From contig CAZEZP010000061.1 of the NCBI GenBank assembly GCA_964516435.1, positions 1 to 64,000 of the forward strand: DNA of 64,000 nucleotides. Direction: 5' to 3'. Below the pieces are notes generated by a model. The model did no database searches, was not told the origin of the DNA, and saw nothing but the letters and a program-made list of their open reading frames with translations. A program made the position numbers and the translations under genes. Shown piece by piece: positions 18,745 through 27,475 of this stretch; the stretch's first letter is position 1, and each line of letters begins with the position of its first letter. Source of the DNA: HGW-17 sp964516435 (lineage in GTDB: Bacteria; Myxococcota_A; Polyangia; HGW-17).

Positions 18745-20049
18745 TTAGCGGTTTTTCAGGATGCCGCGTATGGCCTGGACGAGTTCCTGCGGGAGGAAGG
18801 GCTTGGGCAGGAAGCGGGAATTCGGGGGCAGGGAGCCCTGCTCATCGAAGACATTGGCCGTGTATCCCGACATGAACAGCGTAGGCAGGTGGGGCCGGGT
18901 CTCCTGCAGGCGCAGGAAGAGTTCGAATCCGTTCATGCGCGGCATCACGACGTCCGTGATCAGGGCGTCGAACGAAAACGGCGTGCGGGCCAGCGCATCC
19001 AGCGCCTCGCGCGCCCCGGGAAAGGCCCGCACGCGGTAGCCTTCCCGGGTCAGGATGCGTTCGGTGAGCTTCAGTACGGAGGGCTCGTCGTCCACCAGCA
19101 GCAGGGTGAACGGGCCCTGGGACTGGGGCGCCGCGTCCATGGAGGAGGATGCGAAACCGTCCACGGGTTTCCAGTAGGGGTATGCCGGATTTCGGGAGAG
19201 CCCCATGTCTTTTGATATTTGCTCTGAGTCCTCACGGAAGCGCTTCTGAAGATTGGAGACTTCCCGTCCCATGCGTTCGCGCACCGCCTGCAACTCCCGG
19301 ACTTCCTGGCGCAGGGATTCGGAAAGTTCAGCAGACTCTGCCATGAAATCCAGTTTCAGGGCGAGGATGTTGAGCATGTTGTTCAGATCGTTGGCCAGGT
19401 GGCCCAGGTACGCCCGGACGCGGCTGCAGTCCACCAGGGACGGGCGCGGCTCCCCGTCGGGGATGGGCGTGGGCAACTGGGCCGGGGAGAGCCACAGGTT
19501 TTTGGGCATCGGAAAAAGCGTGTGCCATTTCGACGGCAGGTAATGGGGGTTTACGTGGCACTCGCCGCCCTGCCACAGGAACGGATGCAGAAACAGGATG
19601 TATGGAAGGAAGGAGCGGGAGAACCGCGGCGTCTCGTACAGGCACAGCACGTGCAGATCGGCGGCTTCCACCCGCCGGTTGACGCCGTCTTCCCATTCGA
19701 ACAGCCGCCGTTCGGGGTAGTCGGTCTCCAGCAGCCAGGCGAGGTCCGTCACCAGATGCACGGAAGGATGGCCGGTTTTGCGTGCTGCTTCGATCCGCTC
19801 ATCGAGGGGACCGAAATCCAGGCCATCCGCGGAGAACCATTGCCGGGGGTCGGCAGTCGCGACCTGGTCCGGGGCGCGCACGTCCAGGGAAGGAACGGGA
19901 GATTTCAGCGTCCACAGCAGGCGCCCACCCGTGCTCAGCGCATGGTGGCAGAACGCTTCCACCGGGATGGCCGTCTCTTCGGGATTCTTGTACAGGACGC
20001 ACAGGTGCCTTAAAAATGTCTTGGGAATGGGATACAGCGGAGAACTCAT
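18745..20049 (-). CDS. MEDS-type sensor / response-regulator protein with degenerate histidine-kinase core
   Basis: The 434-residue product starts at ATG 20049 (a GTG six bases upstream is possible). Residues 1-185 resemble the MEDS sensory domain (RHLCVLYKNPEETAIPVEAF, HPSVHLVTDLAWLLE, HVLCLYETPRFS). Residues about 215-275 look like the dimerisation helix of a histidine kinase, but the usual AHDFNN is AND-LNN (LGHLANDLNNMLNILALKLD), so the phospho-acceptor His is replaced by Asn, and no ATPase domain follows. Residues 310-432 are a complete receiver domain (LLLVDDEPSV, phospho-Asp in LITDVVMPRMNG, Lys in FLPKPF). The protein is therefore likely a phosphate receiver with a ligand-sensing front end and no kinase activity of its own. 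Confidence 0.75.
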   Translation of the reverse strand: MSSPLYPIPKTFLRHLCVLYKNPEETAIPVEAFCHHALSTGGRLLWTLKSPVPSLDVRAPDQVATADPRQWFSADGLDFGPLDERIEAARKTGHPSVHLVTDLAWLLETDYPERRLFEWEDGVNRRVEAADLHVLCLYETPRFSRSFLPYILFLHPFLWQGGECHVNPHYLPSKWHTLFPMPKNLWLSPAQLPTPIPDGEPRPSLVDCSRVRAYLGHLANDLNNMLNILALKLDFMAESAELSESLRQEVRELQAVRERMGREVSNLQKRFREDSEQISKDMGLSRNPAYPYWKPVDGFASSSMDAAPQSQGPFTLLLVDDEPSVLKLTERILTREGYRVRAFPGAREALDALARTPFSFDALITDVVMPRMNGFELFLRLQETRPHLPTLFMSGYTANVFDEQGSLPPNSRFLPKPFLPQELVQAIRGILKNR

Positions 20050-20109
20050 GCACACACGGCTCGGCCCGATAGGGGAAAACGAAATTTGGATCGAAAACTA
20101 GTGCAGGGG

Positions 20110-20134
20110 AAAAAAAAGATCAACCATTTTTTTT
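20110..20134 (-). terminator. A8/T8 hairpin downstream of radC
   Basis: Eight A (20110-20117), a nine-base loop and eight T (20127-20134) form a perfect A-T stem. Read on the minus strand it ends in a U-run after radC, so it may act as a weak or bidirectional terminator. An A-T-only stem is not typical. Confidence 0.3.
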
Positions 20135-20179
20135 CGGGATGTGCGCCTTCGGACCGTTTTTGGCCAAGAGCCGGTTTTG

Positions 20180-20785
20180 CTACATTTCTCCCTCGTTGGC
20201 CATGCTGTAGTACTCCCCCTGGCCCAGAATGATGTGATCCACGATGGGCAGGCCCAGCAGCCGCCCGGTTTCCACGAGGCGGCCCGTGAGGATGCGGTCG
20301 GCCGCCGACGGGGAGGGATCCCCCGAAGGGTGCGTGTGGCAGCACAGTCCGCGCACGGATCCGTATTGCAGCAACTCGCGGAACACGTTTCCCACCGAGA
20401 GGCTCACCTGCTCGGGCGTTCCCTTCGCCACCAGGCTCAGATGCAGGGGCTGCTGGCGCACGTTGAAGCCCAGGACCCAGAATTCCTCGCTGCCGGGCCA
20501 GCCGATGCGGGGCGCGAGATAGGCGAACACGTCGGCGGGACTGCACAGCGCTTCGGCATCCTGCTCGGCATGCATCAGCGCCTCGCGCCCCAGGCGGAAC
20601 ACAGCGCACACCTGCCGGGCGCGGCGGGGCGAGAAGCCGAACAGTTCCCGCAACTGCAGTTCCGAAAAACGCGACAGGCGCGACAGGCCGCCGGCTTTTT
20701 CCAGCACGGTCTCCCAGTACCGGCAGGGGTGTTCGCCCGTGGAAAAGAGATCCGCAAGCGCTTTTGCCATTTCTTCCCGTGTCAT
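20180..20785 (-). CDS. radC: RadC-family JAB/MPN-domain protein
   Basis: The 201-residue protein has an N-terminal helix-hairpin-helix-like region (LSRLSRFSELQLRELFGFSPRRARQVCAV) and a JAB metalloprotease-fold domain with the zinc signature H-x-H-P-S-G-x3-P-S-x2-D (CHTHPSGDPSPSAAD) and the upstream EEFWVLGFN strand. It is slightly shorter than the usual 220-230 residues. RadC proteins are annotated as DNA-repair proteins, but the activity is not established; the metal site is intact here. It is divergent from ftsW, with about 170 bases between the starts, which hold a 33-base element also found at 839. Confidence 0.88.
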   Translation of the reverse strand: MTREEMAKALADLFSTGEHPCRYWETVLEKAGGLSRLSRFSELQLRELFGFSPRRARQVCAVFRLGREALMHAEQDAEALCSPADVFAYLAPRIGWPGSEEFWVLGFNVRQQPLHLSLVAKGTPEQVSLSVGNVFRELLQYGSVRGLCCHTHPSGDPSPSAADRILTGRLVETGRLLGLPIVDHIILGQGEYYSMANEGEM

Positions 20786-20955
20786 GCCGCCTCCAGGGCC
20801 ATGGCAGGCCCAGGCTGATTTTCGGTATTTTCCGGGAAACGTTGCCGCCCGCCCGGAAAAGTCGGAAAAAATCCGGGGCGCCGAAAGGACATGGTATCGA
20901 AAAATTTCGAAGTTCCCGGCGCGGCCGGATTTTTGACGCCTGGAGGAAAGCGTGC

Positions 20956-22161
20956 TTGAATCGGGCCGACATGCGGCGCGCGACCCTTTCCTCCCATGGC
21001 TGGATGCTGTTCTTCGCTTCGCTGACGCTCTCCCTGCTCGGCGTGGTGATGGTGTTCAGCGTCACCGGCGGCCTCCTCCTTTCCAAGCATTACGCTTCCA
21101 TGCGCGGGGTGGCGGCATCTTCGCCAGATATTTTTCAATACCTGCGCAACCAGGCCATGTACATGGGACTGGGGCTGATGCTGTGCCTGGTGATGACCAC
21201 CATTCCCGTATGGCTGCTGCGCCGGTTCGTGAAGGTCGCCATCCTCGCGGCTTTTGCCGCGCTTGTGGCCGTGCTCTTTTTGGGGGTCAACGTCAATGGC
21301 GCCCACCGCTGGTTCGTGGTCTTCGGATTCTCGTTCCAGCCCATGGAGTTCGCCAAGATCGCTCTCATCCTGTATCTGGCTTACATCATTGAGAAACGGG
21401 CCACGCTCATCCGGGATCCCTGGAAGGGATTCGGCCAGCCCATCCTCGTAACGGGCCTGATGGTGGTGCTGCTGCTGCTGCAGCCCGACCTGGGCTCATC
21501 GGTGCTGTTCATGGTCGTGGCGGGGCTGATGCTGTTTCTGGCCGGCAGCCGCCTGCACTATTTTGCTTTCACGGCCGCCGTGGCCGTTCCCGTCCTGTGG
21601 TATTACATGGCGGCCGGCTGGCGTCTCTCCAAGCGCATCATTCCCTTCCTGCACCCGGAGTATTTCAGCCAGGGCGCTTCCTACCAGATCGTGCGTTCGC
21701 TGGATGCGTTCGGCTCGGGGGGCGTCTGGGGCTACGGGCTGGGCGAGGGACCGTACAAACTGGATTTCCTTCCGGAGGCGCACACGGACTACATCGCGGC
21801 CATGGTGGGACAGGAACTGGGATTTGCCGGAATCGCCGTTCTCCTCTCCCTGTACGCGCTGTTCCTGTATGCCGGTGTGCGCATTGCGCTCTCCCACCGC
21901 GGCAGTCTCTTTCGCTTCCTGCTGGGGATGGGGCTCACCCTGCAGCTCGTGCTGCAGGCCATCATCAATCTCAGCGTGGTGATGAACGTCATCCCGTCCA
22001 AGGGTATCACGCTTCCCTTCGTCAGTTTCGGCGGGTCCTCCATGCTGGTGTCCTTCATCGCCCTCGGCCTGCTCCTGCGACTGGATCGGGAGCGTCCGGA
22101 ACCGGAACCGGAGGAGGTAGAAACCGCCATCGCTGCCGCTCCGGAACCGGCCGGCACTTGA
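20956..22161 (+). CDS. ftsW: FtsW/RodA/SpoVE-family peptidoglycan glycosyltransferase (FtsW type)
   Basis: The 401-residue membrane protein has ten hydrophobic helices and SEDS-family signatures: NGAHRWFVVFGFSFQPMEFAK, LQPDLGSS, the extracellular loop with GLGEGPYKLDFLPEAHTDYI, and near the end NVIPSKGITLPFVSFGGSSM. The last motif and the PEAHTDYI loop fit FtsW better than RodA. It polymerises lipid II at the septum together with a class B PBP, none of which is in the window. I choose TTG 20956 because GGAGGA sits eight bases upstream; the first ATG (20971) has no such site. It is not in a dcw cluster, which is unusual for a sole ftsW, so it may be a paralogue. Confidence 0.85.
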   Translation: MNRADMRRATLSSHGWMLFFASLTLSLLGVVMVFSVTGGLLLSKHYASMRGVAASSPDIFQYLRNQAMYMGLGLMLCLVMTTIPVWLLRRFVKVAILAAFAALVAVLFLGVNVNGAHRWFVVFGFSFQPMEFAKIALILYLAYIIEKRATLIRDPWKGFGQPILVTGLMVVLLLLQPDLGSSVLFMVVAGLMLFLAGSRLHYFAFTAAVAVPVLWYYMAAGWRLSKRIIPFLHPEYFSQGASYQIVRSLDAFGSGGVWGYGLGEGPYKLDFLPEAHTDYIAAMVGQELGFAGIAVLLSLYALFLYAGVRIALSHRGSLFRFLLGMGLTLQLVLQAIINLSVVMNVIPSKGITLPFVSFGGSSMLVSFIALGLLLRLDRERPEPEPEEVETAIAAAPEPAGT

Positions 22162-22243
22162 CATCGGCGCCGTTTTCCGAAACCTTCCCTCCGGCGCCCG
22201 TGCGGCCTTCGATGCGGCCGCGTCGGGTGCAAGGATGGTCAGA

Positions 22244-23083
22244 ATGTCGAAATTCAGGCTCGGGGCCTGCTTCCTGCTCGTTTGGCTCTCCTGTTCGCGG
22301 ACGCCGTTTTCCGGGGGCCGGGAGGAACTTTCGCCCCACGCGAGTTTCTGCACGCCGGGCGAGCCCGACTGCATGCGGGTGCTGCCGCCTTCCGGCACCT
22401 TTCGGGCGCACGTGGAACTGCGTGTTCAGGCGCTTTCCGCTCCGCCGCTGCCCGCCGAGCCCGGCAACTGGACCGAGCCGAAAGTGGAATTCGTGCAGGG
22501 CGAGGACGTGCTGCTGGCGCGGGAAGCCGGCGGCAACGTCCGGGGTGAGCGCAATCTCACGGATGAGGAAGGCATTCATTTCGTTCATGTGGGAAACGTG
22601 TTCTGTCTGGGGTTTCGCTATGAGCCGGCCGTCTGCCGGACTCCCGACGAGGGGGAAGTGGCCCTGCGCATGGCGGAACTGGAAGGCACCTACGGGCAGG
22701 TCCTGGAACGGGTGGCCGGCCGTATGGAGTGGAAGAAATCCGGCGAAGGCTGGGTGGCGGTTCTCAGGGAGGAAGGCAAAAAAGACGAGAACGATGCCGT
22801 CGTCCGCTCGCTGACGGGGACGGCAAAAAAGGCCCGGGACGGCCAGGACATCCACGTCCGGCTGTCCTACGAACTGGAGGGGAGCCGTCCCGACGGGTTG
22901 CGCTACCGGCTGCAGGTGCGCTACGAGCACACGGTTTCCAGGACGGTGGAGCCGATTGCGATTCCTGAAAACGCCCTGCATCACGAGGGCCGCCACCGGC
23001 CGCTTCTGGACCGCAAGGCCTTGCTGGGAGATCCCGTTCCCGCCGCGCTTCGGCATCTGTACGGCCGTTCGAAGGAAGAGTGA
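22244..23083 (+). CDS. predicted lipoprotein, unknown function
   Basis: The 279-residue product has signal peptide MSKFRLGACFLLVWLSC with a lipobox-like end. ATG 22244 is preferred over 22235 because AAGG then lies about nine bases upstream. The mature region carries four Cys near its start and middle (SFCTPGEPDC, VFCLGF, AVCRTP) and long charged strands (GEGWVAVLREEGKKDEND, GLRYRLQVRYEH). It is not recognised. It follows ftsW by 82 bases and ends at a clear inverted repeat that may terminate transcription. Confidence 0.7.
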   Translation: MSKFRLGACFLLVWLSCSRTPFSGGREELSPHASFCTPGEPDCMRVLPPSGTFRAHVELRVQALSAPPLPAEPGNWTEPKVEFVQGEDVLLAREAGGNVRGERNLTDEEGIHFVHVGNVFCLGFRYEPAVCRTPDEGEVALRMAELEGTYGQVLERVAGRMEWKKSGEGWVAVLREEGKKDENDAVVRSLTGTAKKARDGQDIHVRLSYELEGSRPDGLRYRLQVRYEHTVSRTVEPIAIPENALHHEGRHRPLLDRKALLGDPVPAALRHLYGRSKEE

Positions 23084-23089
23084 TGTCTT

Positions 23090-23118
23090 CGCCGTTTCCG
23101 TGCGGAAAAGAAACGGCG
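23090..23118 (+). terminator. nine-base-pair hairpin after the lipoprotein gene
   Basis: CGCCGTTTC (23090-23098) and GAAACGGCG (23110-23118) form a perfect 9-bp stem with an 11-base loop, seven bases after the stop codon. There is no U-run, so termination may need a factor, or the hairpin may protect the 3' end. Confidence 0.45.
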
Positions 23119-23209
23119 GGTCGTGCGTAGGATGGGGTGCATCTCCATCCGGTGGCGAAATCGGGATGGAATCCGGGTGGAAGGTTCTGGCGAGCCGGGT
23201 TTTCGGATC

Positions 23210-23238
23210 TTGCCAATCTTTTGTGTTTGCGGTATTTT
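23210..23238 (+). promoter_or_regulatory. predicted promoter of the FHA/AgmX-like gene
   Basis: TTGCCA (23210-23215), a 17-base spacer and TATTTT (23233-23238), about 80 bases before the AGGAGG site at 23311. Confidence 0.45.
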
Positions 23239-23322
23239 CCCGGCGAATCAGGAAGGGATCCCGACTTCCGCGCGCGACGGATTCGGGGAGCGATCCCCGG
23301 ATTTCCTTGCAGGAGGCAGACC

Positions 23323-25002
23323 ATGGCCAACTCTCCTACGGCGAAAAAAACGAGTTCCTTGAGCACGCCCGCCAATCCGAAAAAAATCCTGCGCATCGGC
23401 ATCGTGCAGAACGGCCGCATCGTGGAGGAGCGCCTGCTGCGCAAGCGCGGGGATGTCAGCATCGGTCGCGGCGCCGACAACACTTTTCTGATTCCATCGA
23501 AGGACCTTCCCCGTTCCTTCAAGATTTTCGAGGAGACCCGCAACGGCTATGTGATGAATTTCGTCAAGGGCATGGATGCCCGCGTGGCCATCGATGGAAA
23601 AATCCTCACGCTGAGCCAGATCCTGGAACGCGGGGAACACGTGCGCAAGGGGCCTGACTATTATAAACTCGATCTTTCCCATAGTTCCCGCGGCAAACTG
23701 GTCATCGGGGAAATCACGGTGCTCTTCCACTTCGTGGCGCCACCCCCCGAGATGCCCAAGCCCCAGTTGCCCCACGTCATGTGGGGCATGTACGCTTTGC
23801 GCTCCTGGATGGGCAACACGTTTCTGCTGAGCATCTTTTTGAGCCTGTTTGTGCTGACGCCCGCGACCATCTGGGCCATCCAGGCGTTCTACGATCCCAA
23901 CTGGAAGCCCAACGAGGAAGAGGCGCGCAAGCTCGTGGCCAAGGCCGTAGCCCGCAACGAGGCCATCCTCGAGAGCCAGAAGAAGACCGAGGAAGACAAC
24001 AAGGGCGCCAAGGGCGAAGGCGAAGGCGCAGGCATGGAAGCCGACATGGAGGCCGAGGCGCCCATGGTGAGCGCCATGGCCGATGGCGGCGACATGGACA
24101 TTTCCGGCCCCGTGACATCAGAGAACGTGGGGATGCAGGCGGACGCCATCGCCAAGAAACTGGCGGGCTTGGGCAACGTGGACCTTTCCGGCGTGCCCAA
24201 GGACCTCAATATCGCTGCGGGCGGGCTGCCGGGGGGCATTCCCAATCTCTCCGGGCAGATCAGCGCCATTCCCGTGGGTGGCGGTGGCCCGCAGGGGGTC
24301 GGGCCTATCACGGCCGGCGAGGGCGTGCGCACGCTGCAGGTGGACGGCGAGTGCTCCGGTCCCACGTGCGTGAGTTCCACAGGGCCGGCGCTGGATCCCA
24401 GCAAGATCGGCGATGAGAACCGCGGCGGTCCGGGTGGTCCCGGCGGTCCGGGCGGCGGTTCCGGCGGCGCGGGCGGTCCCGGCCGGTTGGGCAAGGTGGG
24501 CATTCCCAATGTGGACATCGGTTCCGTCATGGGGGTCGATGTCGGCATGCTCAACCTGCCCACCAACATCCCCATGGTGGATCTGGGCGGCCCGATGGGC
24601 AACATCGCCGACGTCATGGTGGGGCCCACGACCGACGTCATGGCGCCCGACATGGAGCCACCCCGGCCTACGGCGTCCTCTTCCGGCCTCGTGCCCGCCG
24701 ATGCTCCGCTGGACGTGAAGAAGGTGCTCCAGGGATTCCCCTACACGATCGGCTCGTGCTTCCAGCAGGCCGCGTCCAAGGGGCTGGTGGGGAACTCCGG
24801 TGACATTTCGGTGTCCGTGAGCGTGTCGGGCGGCACGCTTTCGGTGACGGGGCTGGGCGGCACGCTGGCCAGCAACAGCACGGTGGCCGAGTGCGTCAAG
24901 AGCCGCCTCAACGGCAAGAGCATGGGTTCCTCCGACGAGGCCAAGAGTTATTCGAAATCCTGGACGTTCACGGTCCAACTCGTGGGCGCCAGTTCGAACT
25001 GA
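23323..25002 (+). CDS. FHA-like membrane protein with AgmX/PglI-type C-terminal domain
   Basis: The 559-residue protein starts at ATG 23323 behind AGGAGG. Residues 20-135 look like a forkhead-associated-type domain (VSIGRGADNTFLIPSKDLPRS, GYVMNFVKG, KLVIGEITVLFHF). One membrane helix follows (about 163-187, FLLSIFLSLFVLTPATIWAI), then a long Gly/Pro/Met-rich linker (about 220-450, with GGPGGPGGPGG), then a C-terminal TonB-like domain (VLQGFPYTIGSCFQQA, ISVSVSVSGGTLSVTGLG, VAECVKSRLNG) with a conserved Cys pair. This matches the AgmX/PglI C-terminal family tied to myxobacterial gliding. The layout suggests transmission of a cytoplasmic phospho-Thr signal across the envelope; that is inference. 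No other motility gene is in the window. Confidence 0.75.
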   Translation: MANSPTAKKTSSLSTPANPKKILRIGIVQNGRIVEERLLRKRGDVSIGRGADNTFLIPSKDLPRSFKIFEETRNGYVMNFVKGMDARVAIDGKILTLSQILERGEHVRKGPDYYKLDLSHSSRGKLVIGEITVLFHFVAPPPEMPKPQLPHVMWGMYALRSWMGNTFLLSIFLSLFVLTPATIWAIQAFYDPNWKPNEEEARKLVAKAVARNEAILESQKKTEEDNKGAKGEGEGAGMEADMEAEAPMVSAMADGGDMDISGPVTSENVGMQADAIAKKLAGLGNVDLSGVPKDLNIAAGGLPGGIPNLSGQISAIPVGGGGPQGVGPITAGEGVRTLQVDGECSGPTCVSSTGPALDPSKIGDENRGGPGGPGGPGGGSGGAGGPGRLGKVGIPNVDIGSVMGVDVGMLNLPTNIPMVDLGGPMGNIADVMVGPTTDVMAPDMEPPRPTASSSGLVPADAPLDVKKVLQGFPYTIGSCFQQAASKGLVGNSGDISVSVSVSGGTLSVTGLGGTLASNSTVAECVKSRLNGKSMGSSDEAKSYSKSWTFTVQLVGASSN

Positions 25003-25030
25003 TCCGCATCCTGACAGCAGGTAGTCTCTC

Positions 25031-25930
25031 ATGAAATTTGTAGAAAGTCCCCTCGACCTGGTGGGGAACACGCCCCTCATCCAGTTGCGCAAGTTCTGCT
25101 CGCACGGCAGCCTGTTCGCCAAATGCGAGTTCCTCAATCCCGGCGGCAGCGTCAAGGATCGCGTGGCCAAGCACATCCTCGAGCAGGCGGTCCGCGCCGG
25201 CCGGATCATCCCCGGCAGGACGGTCATCGTGGAGGCGACGTCCGGCAACACCGGCATCGGGATGGCGCTGGTGGGCCGCCAGATGGGCTGCCGGGTCATC
25301 ATCGTGATGCCGGAGAACATGAGCGAGGAGCGCAAGAAGATCATCGCCGCGCTGGGGGCGGAACTCGTTCTCACCCCGGCCGAGCGCAGCCTCGAGGGCT
25401 GTCTGGAGAAGGTGCGGGAACTGGCGGCGGATCCCGACGTGTACGTGCCCAACCAGTTCACCAATCCCGACAATCCCGCCATTCACCGCGCCACCACGGG
25501 GCCGGAAATCTGGGAGGCGCTGGACGGGAAGGTGGACGTGTTCGTGGCGGGCGTGGGCTCAGGCGGCACCCTGCAGGGCGTGGGCTCTTTCCTCAAGGAG
25601 CGCAATCCACGGGTGCGCATCATCGCCGTGGAGCCTGCCAACAACGCGGCGCTACTCGGGCGCGAGCCCGGACTGCACCAGATCCAGGGCATCGGCGACG
25701 GCTTCGTGCCCGATGTCCTGGACACCCGCCTGATCGATATGGTCATCACGGTGACCGATGAGCAGGCCGTGGAAACCACCCGCCAGTTGGCCCGCGTGGA
25801 AGGGCTGCTCGTGGGAACCTCCTCCGGGGCCAACGTCTATGCGGCGGCCGAGGTGGCGACGCCGGGCAAGCATGTGGTCACCATCCTGGCGGACCGGGCC
25901 GAGCGCTACTTCAGCACGGCGCTCATCTGA
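25031..25930 (+). CDS. cysK: cysteine synthase (O-acetylserine sulfhydrylase)
   Basis: The 299-residue PLP enzyme has the active-site Lys in NPGGSVKDR, the substrate loop TSGNTG, the phosphate-binding GVGSGGT, the substrate-gate LVGNTPLIQL near the N-terminus and GTSSGAN near the C-terminus. It replaces the acetyl group of O-acetylserine with sulfide to make cysteine. CysK and CysM cannot be separated with confidence by eye; the length and VKDRVAKHILE favour a CysK/CysM of the short type. It begins 28 bases after the FHA gene without a strong ribosome-binding site. Confidence 0.9.
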   Translation: MKFVESPLDLVGNTPLIQLRKFCSHGSLFAKCEFLNPGGSVKDRVAKHILEQAVRAGRIIPGRTVIVEATSGNTGIGMALVGRQMGCRVIIVMPENMSEERKKIIAALGAELVLTPAERSLEGCLEKVRELAADPDVYVPNQFTNPDNPAIHRATTGPEIWEALDGKVDVFVAGVGSGGTLQGVGSFLKERNPRVRIIAVEPANNAALLGREPGLHQIQGIGDGFVPDVLDTRLIDMVITVTDEQAVETTRQLARVEGLLVGTSSGANVYAAAEVATPGKHVVTILADRAERYFSTALI

Positions 25931-26048
25931 GTTTTTCATCTATTGCTACTCATCCCGAATGGCTGGAATTTCAACCGGAAGCGAAAAGGAAAGTAAAAGC
26001 CTGGATAAAGGGGGAGTTTCGCTACCGCCGCGAAAAGGTGACAAGGTG

Positions 26049-26076
26049 CGTGCAATTTTTGCGGAATCGGTATACT
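26049..26076 (+). promoter_or_regulatory. predicted promoter of the cytidylyltransferase gene
   Basis: CGTGCA (26049-26054), a 16-base spacer and the near-consensus TATACT (26071-26076), about 72 bases before the ATG. It shares GCAATTTTT plus a ten-base gap to the -10 box with the gyrB promoter. Confidence 0.5.
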
Positions 26077-26147
26077 TTCCGGCGGTGGGCCCGGCACGTG
26101 CATGATGCCGTGGATGGAACCGATGCCGCGGCTTGGCGGGAGGAAGC

Positions 26148-26864
26148 ATGAAAACTATTCGGAAAGCATTGATTCTGGCGGCTGGTTACGGAAGCCGCCT
26201 GTCGGGGGCGCAAACCCTGCCCAAACCCTTGACGCCGCTGGCGGGCGAACCCTCCATCCTGCGCCTGATCCGGCAGTTTTCACAGGCGGGCATCCAGCAG
26301 GTGGCCGTGGTCATCGGCTACCGCGGGGAAGAGGTGCGCCGTGCCGTGGAAGCCGGCAAACCCGAGGGCGTGGAAATCGTCTACTTCGAGAACCACCGGT
26401 ATTCCGAGCCCAACGGGCTCAGCGTGCTGGCGGCGCGGGAATTCGTAACCGAGCGGGTGCTCCTGTCCATGTCGGATCACCTCTTCCTGGGCGACTGCAT
26501 CCGGCACATGGTCCGGCAGGATCCGGCCGGAGAAGACAGCATCCTCATGATCGACCGCGACATCGAGGGCGTGTTCGATCTCGACGACGCCACCAAGGTG
26601 CTCACGGACGAGGCCGGGCGCATCCTCGACATCGGCAAGGAAATCCCCCGTTACAACGCCATCGACACGGGGCTGTTCGTCATTTCGCCGGCGCTCGTGG
26701 ACGCCCTGGCCGAACTGCCGAGCCCATCGCTGTCGCAGGGCGTGCGGCGTCTGGCCGATGCCGGGCGCATGGGAACGCTGGAACTGCGGGATGGCGCGTG
26801 GCAGGACATCGATACGCCCGAGACGCTGGCGCACGCACAGGAGTTGCTGGCTTCGGAGAAATGA
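26148..26864 (+). CDS. nucleotidyltransferase resembling inositol-1-phosphate cytidylyltransferase
   Basis: The 238-residue protein starts at ATG 26148 behind GGGAGGA. It has the nucleotidyltransferase opening LILAAGYGSRLSG, the LPKPLTPLAGEP lysine motif and VVIGYRGEEV. More specific features are PNGLSVLAAREFV, MSDHLF (in place of the common ADN/ADD), FDLDDATKV and YNAIDTGLFV; from memory, this set characterises the cytidylyltransferase half of inositol-1-phosphate cytidylyltransferase / phosphotransferase enzymes. It would activate inositol phosphate or a related polyol phosphate with CTP for a phospholipid or osmolyte. No phosphotransferase partner is adjacent. A generic sugar-phosphate transferase remains possible. 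Confidence 0.65.
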   Translation: MKTIRKALILAAGYGSRLSGAQTLPKPLTPLAGEPSILRLIRQFSQAGIQQVAVVIGYRGEEVRRAVEAGKPEGVEIVYFENHRYSEPNGLSVLAAREFVTERVLLSMSDHLFLGDCIRHMVRQDPAGEDSILMIDRDIEGVFDLDDATKVLTDEAGRILDIGKEIPRYNAIDTGLFVISPALVDALAELPSPSLSQGVRRLADAGRMGTLELRDGAWQDIDTPETLAHAQELLASEK

Positions 26865-27448
26865 TGCACGTCCTTCTCTCCCTCTTCCTGTTCTGCACGC
26901 CGCTCGAGGTGGAGGTCTCCACCGGCATGGGCGGCATCGTGTGGGAGCAGCCGCCCGGCCTTTTGCCCGCGATGACCAGTTCCTCCATGACGGCATGGTC
27001 CGTGCGCGTGCCCTGGCGAGGTCCCTGGATGTTCGGCTCCACCCTCCTGCTCAATGCATACGATGGGCGGCATCCGGATTTCGACGGCCCGCTCTTCGGC
27101 GTGGTGGACGCCATGATCCTGTATCGCATGGAGATGGGAGCCTGGCAGTTGAATCTCGGCGCGGGCGTCGGCGCGGGCGCCCTCTTCTCCTACCGTTTCC
27201 GGGAAGAGGCCGCGGGCGGTGTGCCGCCTGGCCGTTACGAATTGTTCATGCCTTCCTTATATGCGGCAATCCAGGGCGCATTCCTGCGGCGGGTGCATCC
27301 CCGTTTGCTCGTGGGGGTCTCCCTGCGCTATTATTCCGGCATCAATTCGGGGCCCTGCTGGGAGGGGCCCGTCGTCGACTGTGAAAACGTGGATCGGGAA
27401 ACCCAGCATTGGTCTTTTGGCGCCAGTGTCGTGCTCGTGGAACCTTGA
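26861..27448 (+). CDS. small outer-membrane beta-barrel-like protein
   Basis: The 195-residue product starts with two consecutive ATGs (26861 and 26864) overlapping the stop of the preceding gene, so it is translationally coupled. MMHVLLSLFLFCTPL is a signal peptide. The rest has alternating amphipathic strands typical of a small barrel (WMFGSTLLLNAYDG, WQLNLGAGVGAGALFSYRF, HPRLLVGVSLRYYSG, HWSFGASVVLVEP) and ends in a hydrophobic strand. There are two Cys near 163 and 172. No specific family is recognised. Confidence 0.6.
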   Translation: MMHVLLSLFLFCTPLEVEVSTGMGGIVWEQPPGLLPAMTSSSMTAWSVRVPWRGPWMFGSTLLLNAYDGRHPDFDGPLFGVVDAMILYRMEMGAWQLNLGAGVGAGALFSYRFREEAAGGVPPGRYELFMPSLYAAIQGAFLRRVHPRLLVGVSLRYYSGINSGPCWEGPVVDCENVDRETQHWSFGASVVLVEP

Positions 27449-27475
27449 GGCCGCTTCCCTGCGGAGGGGAATGCC

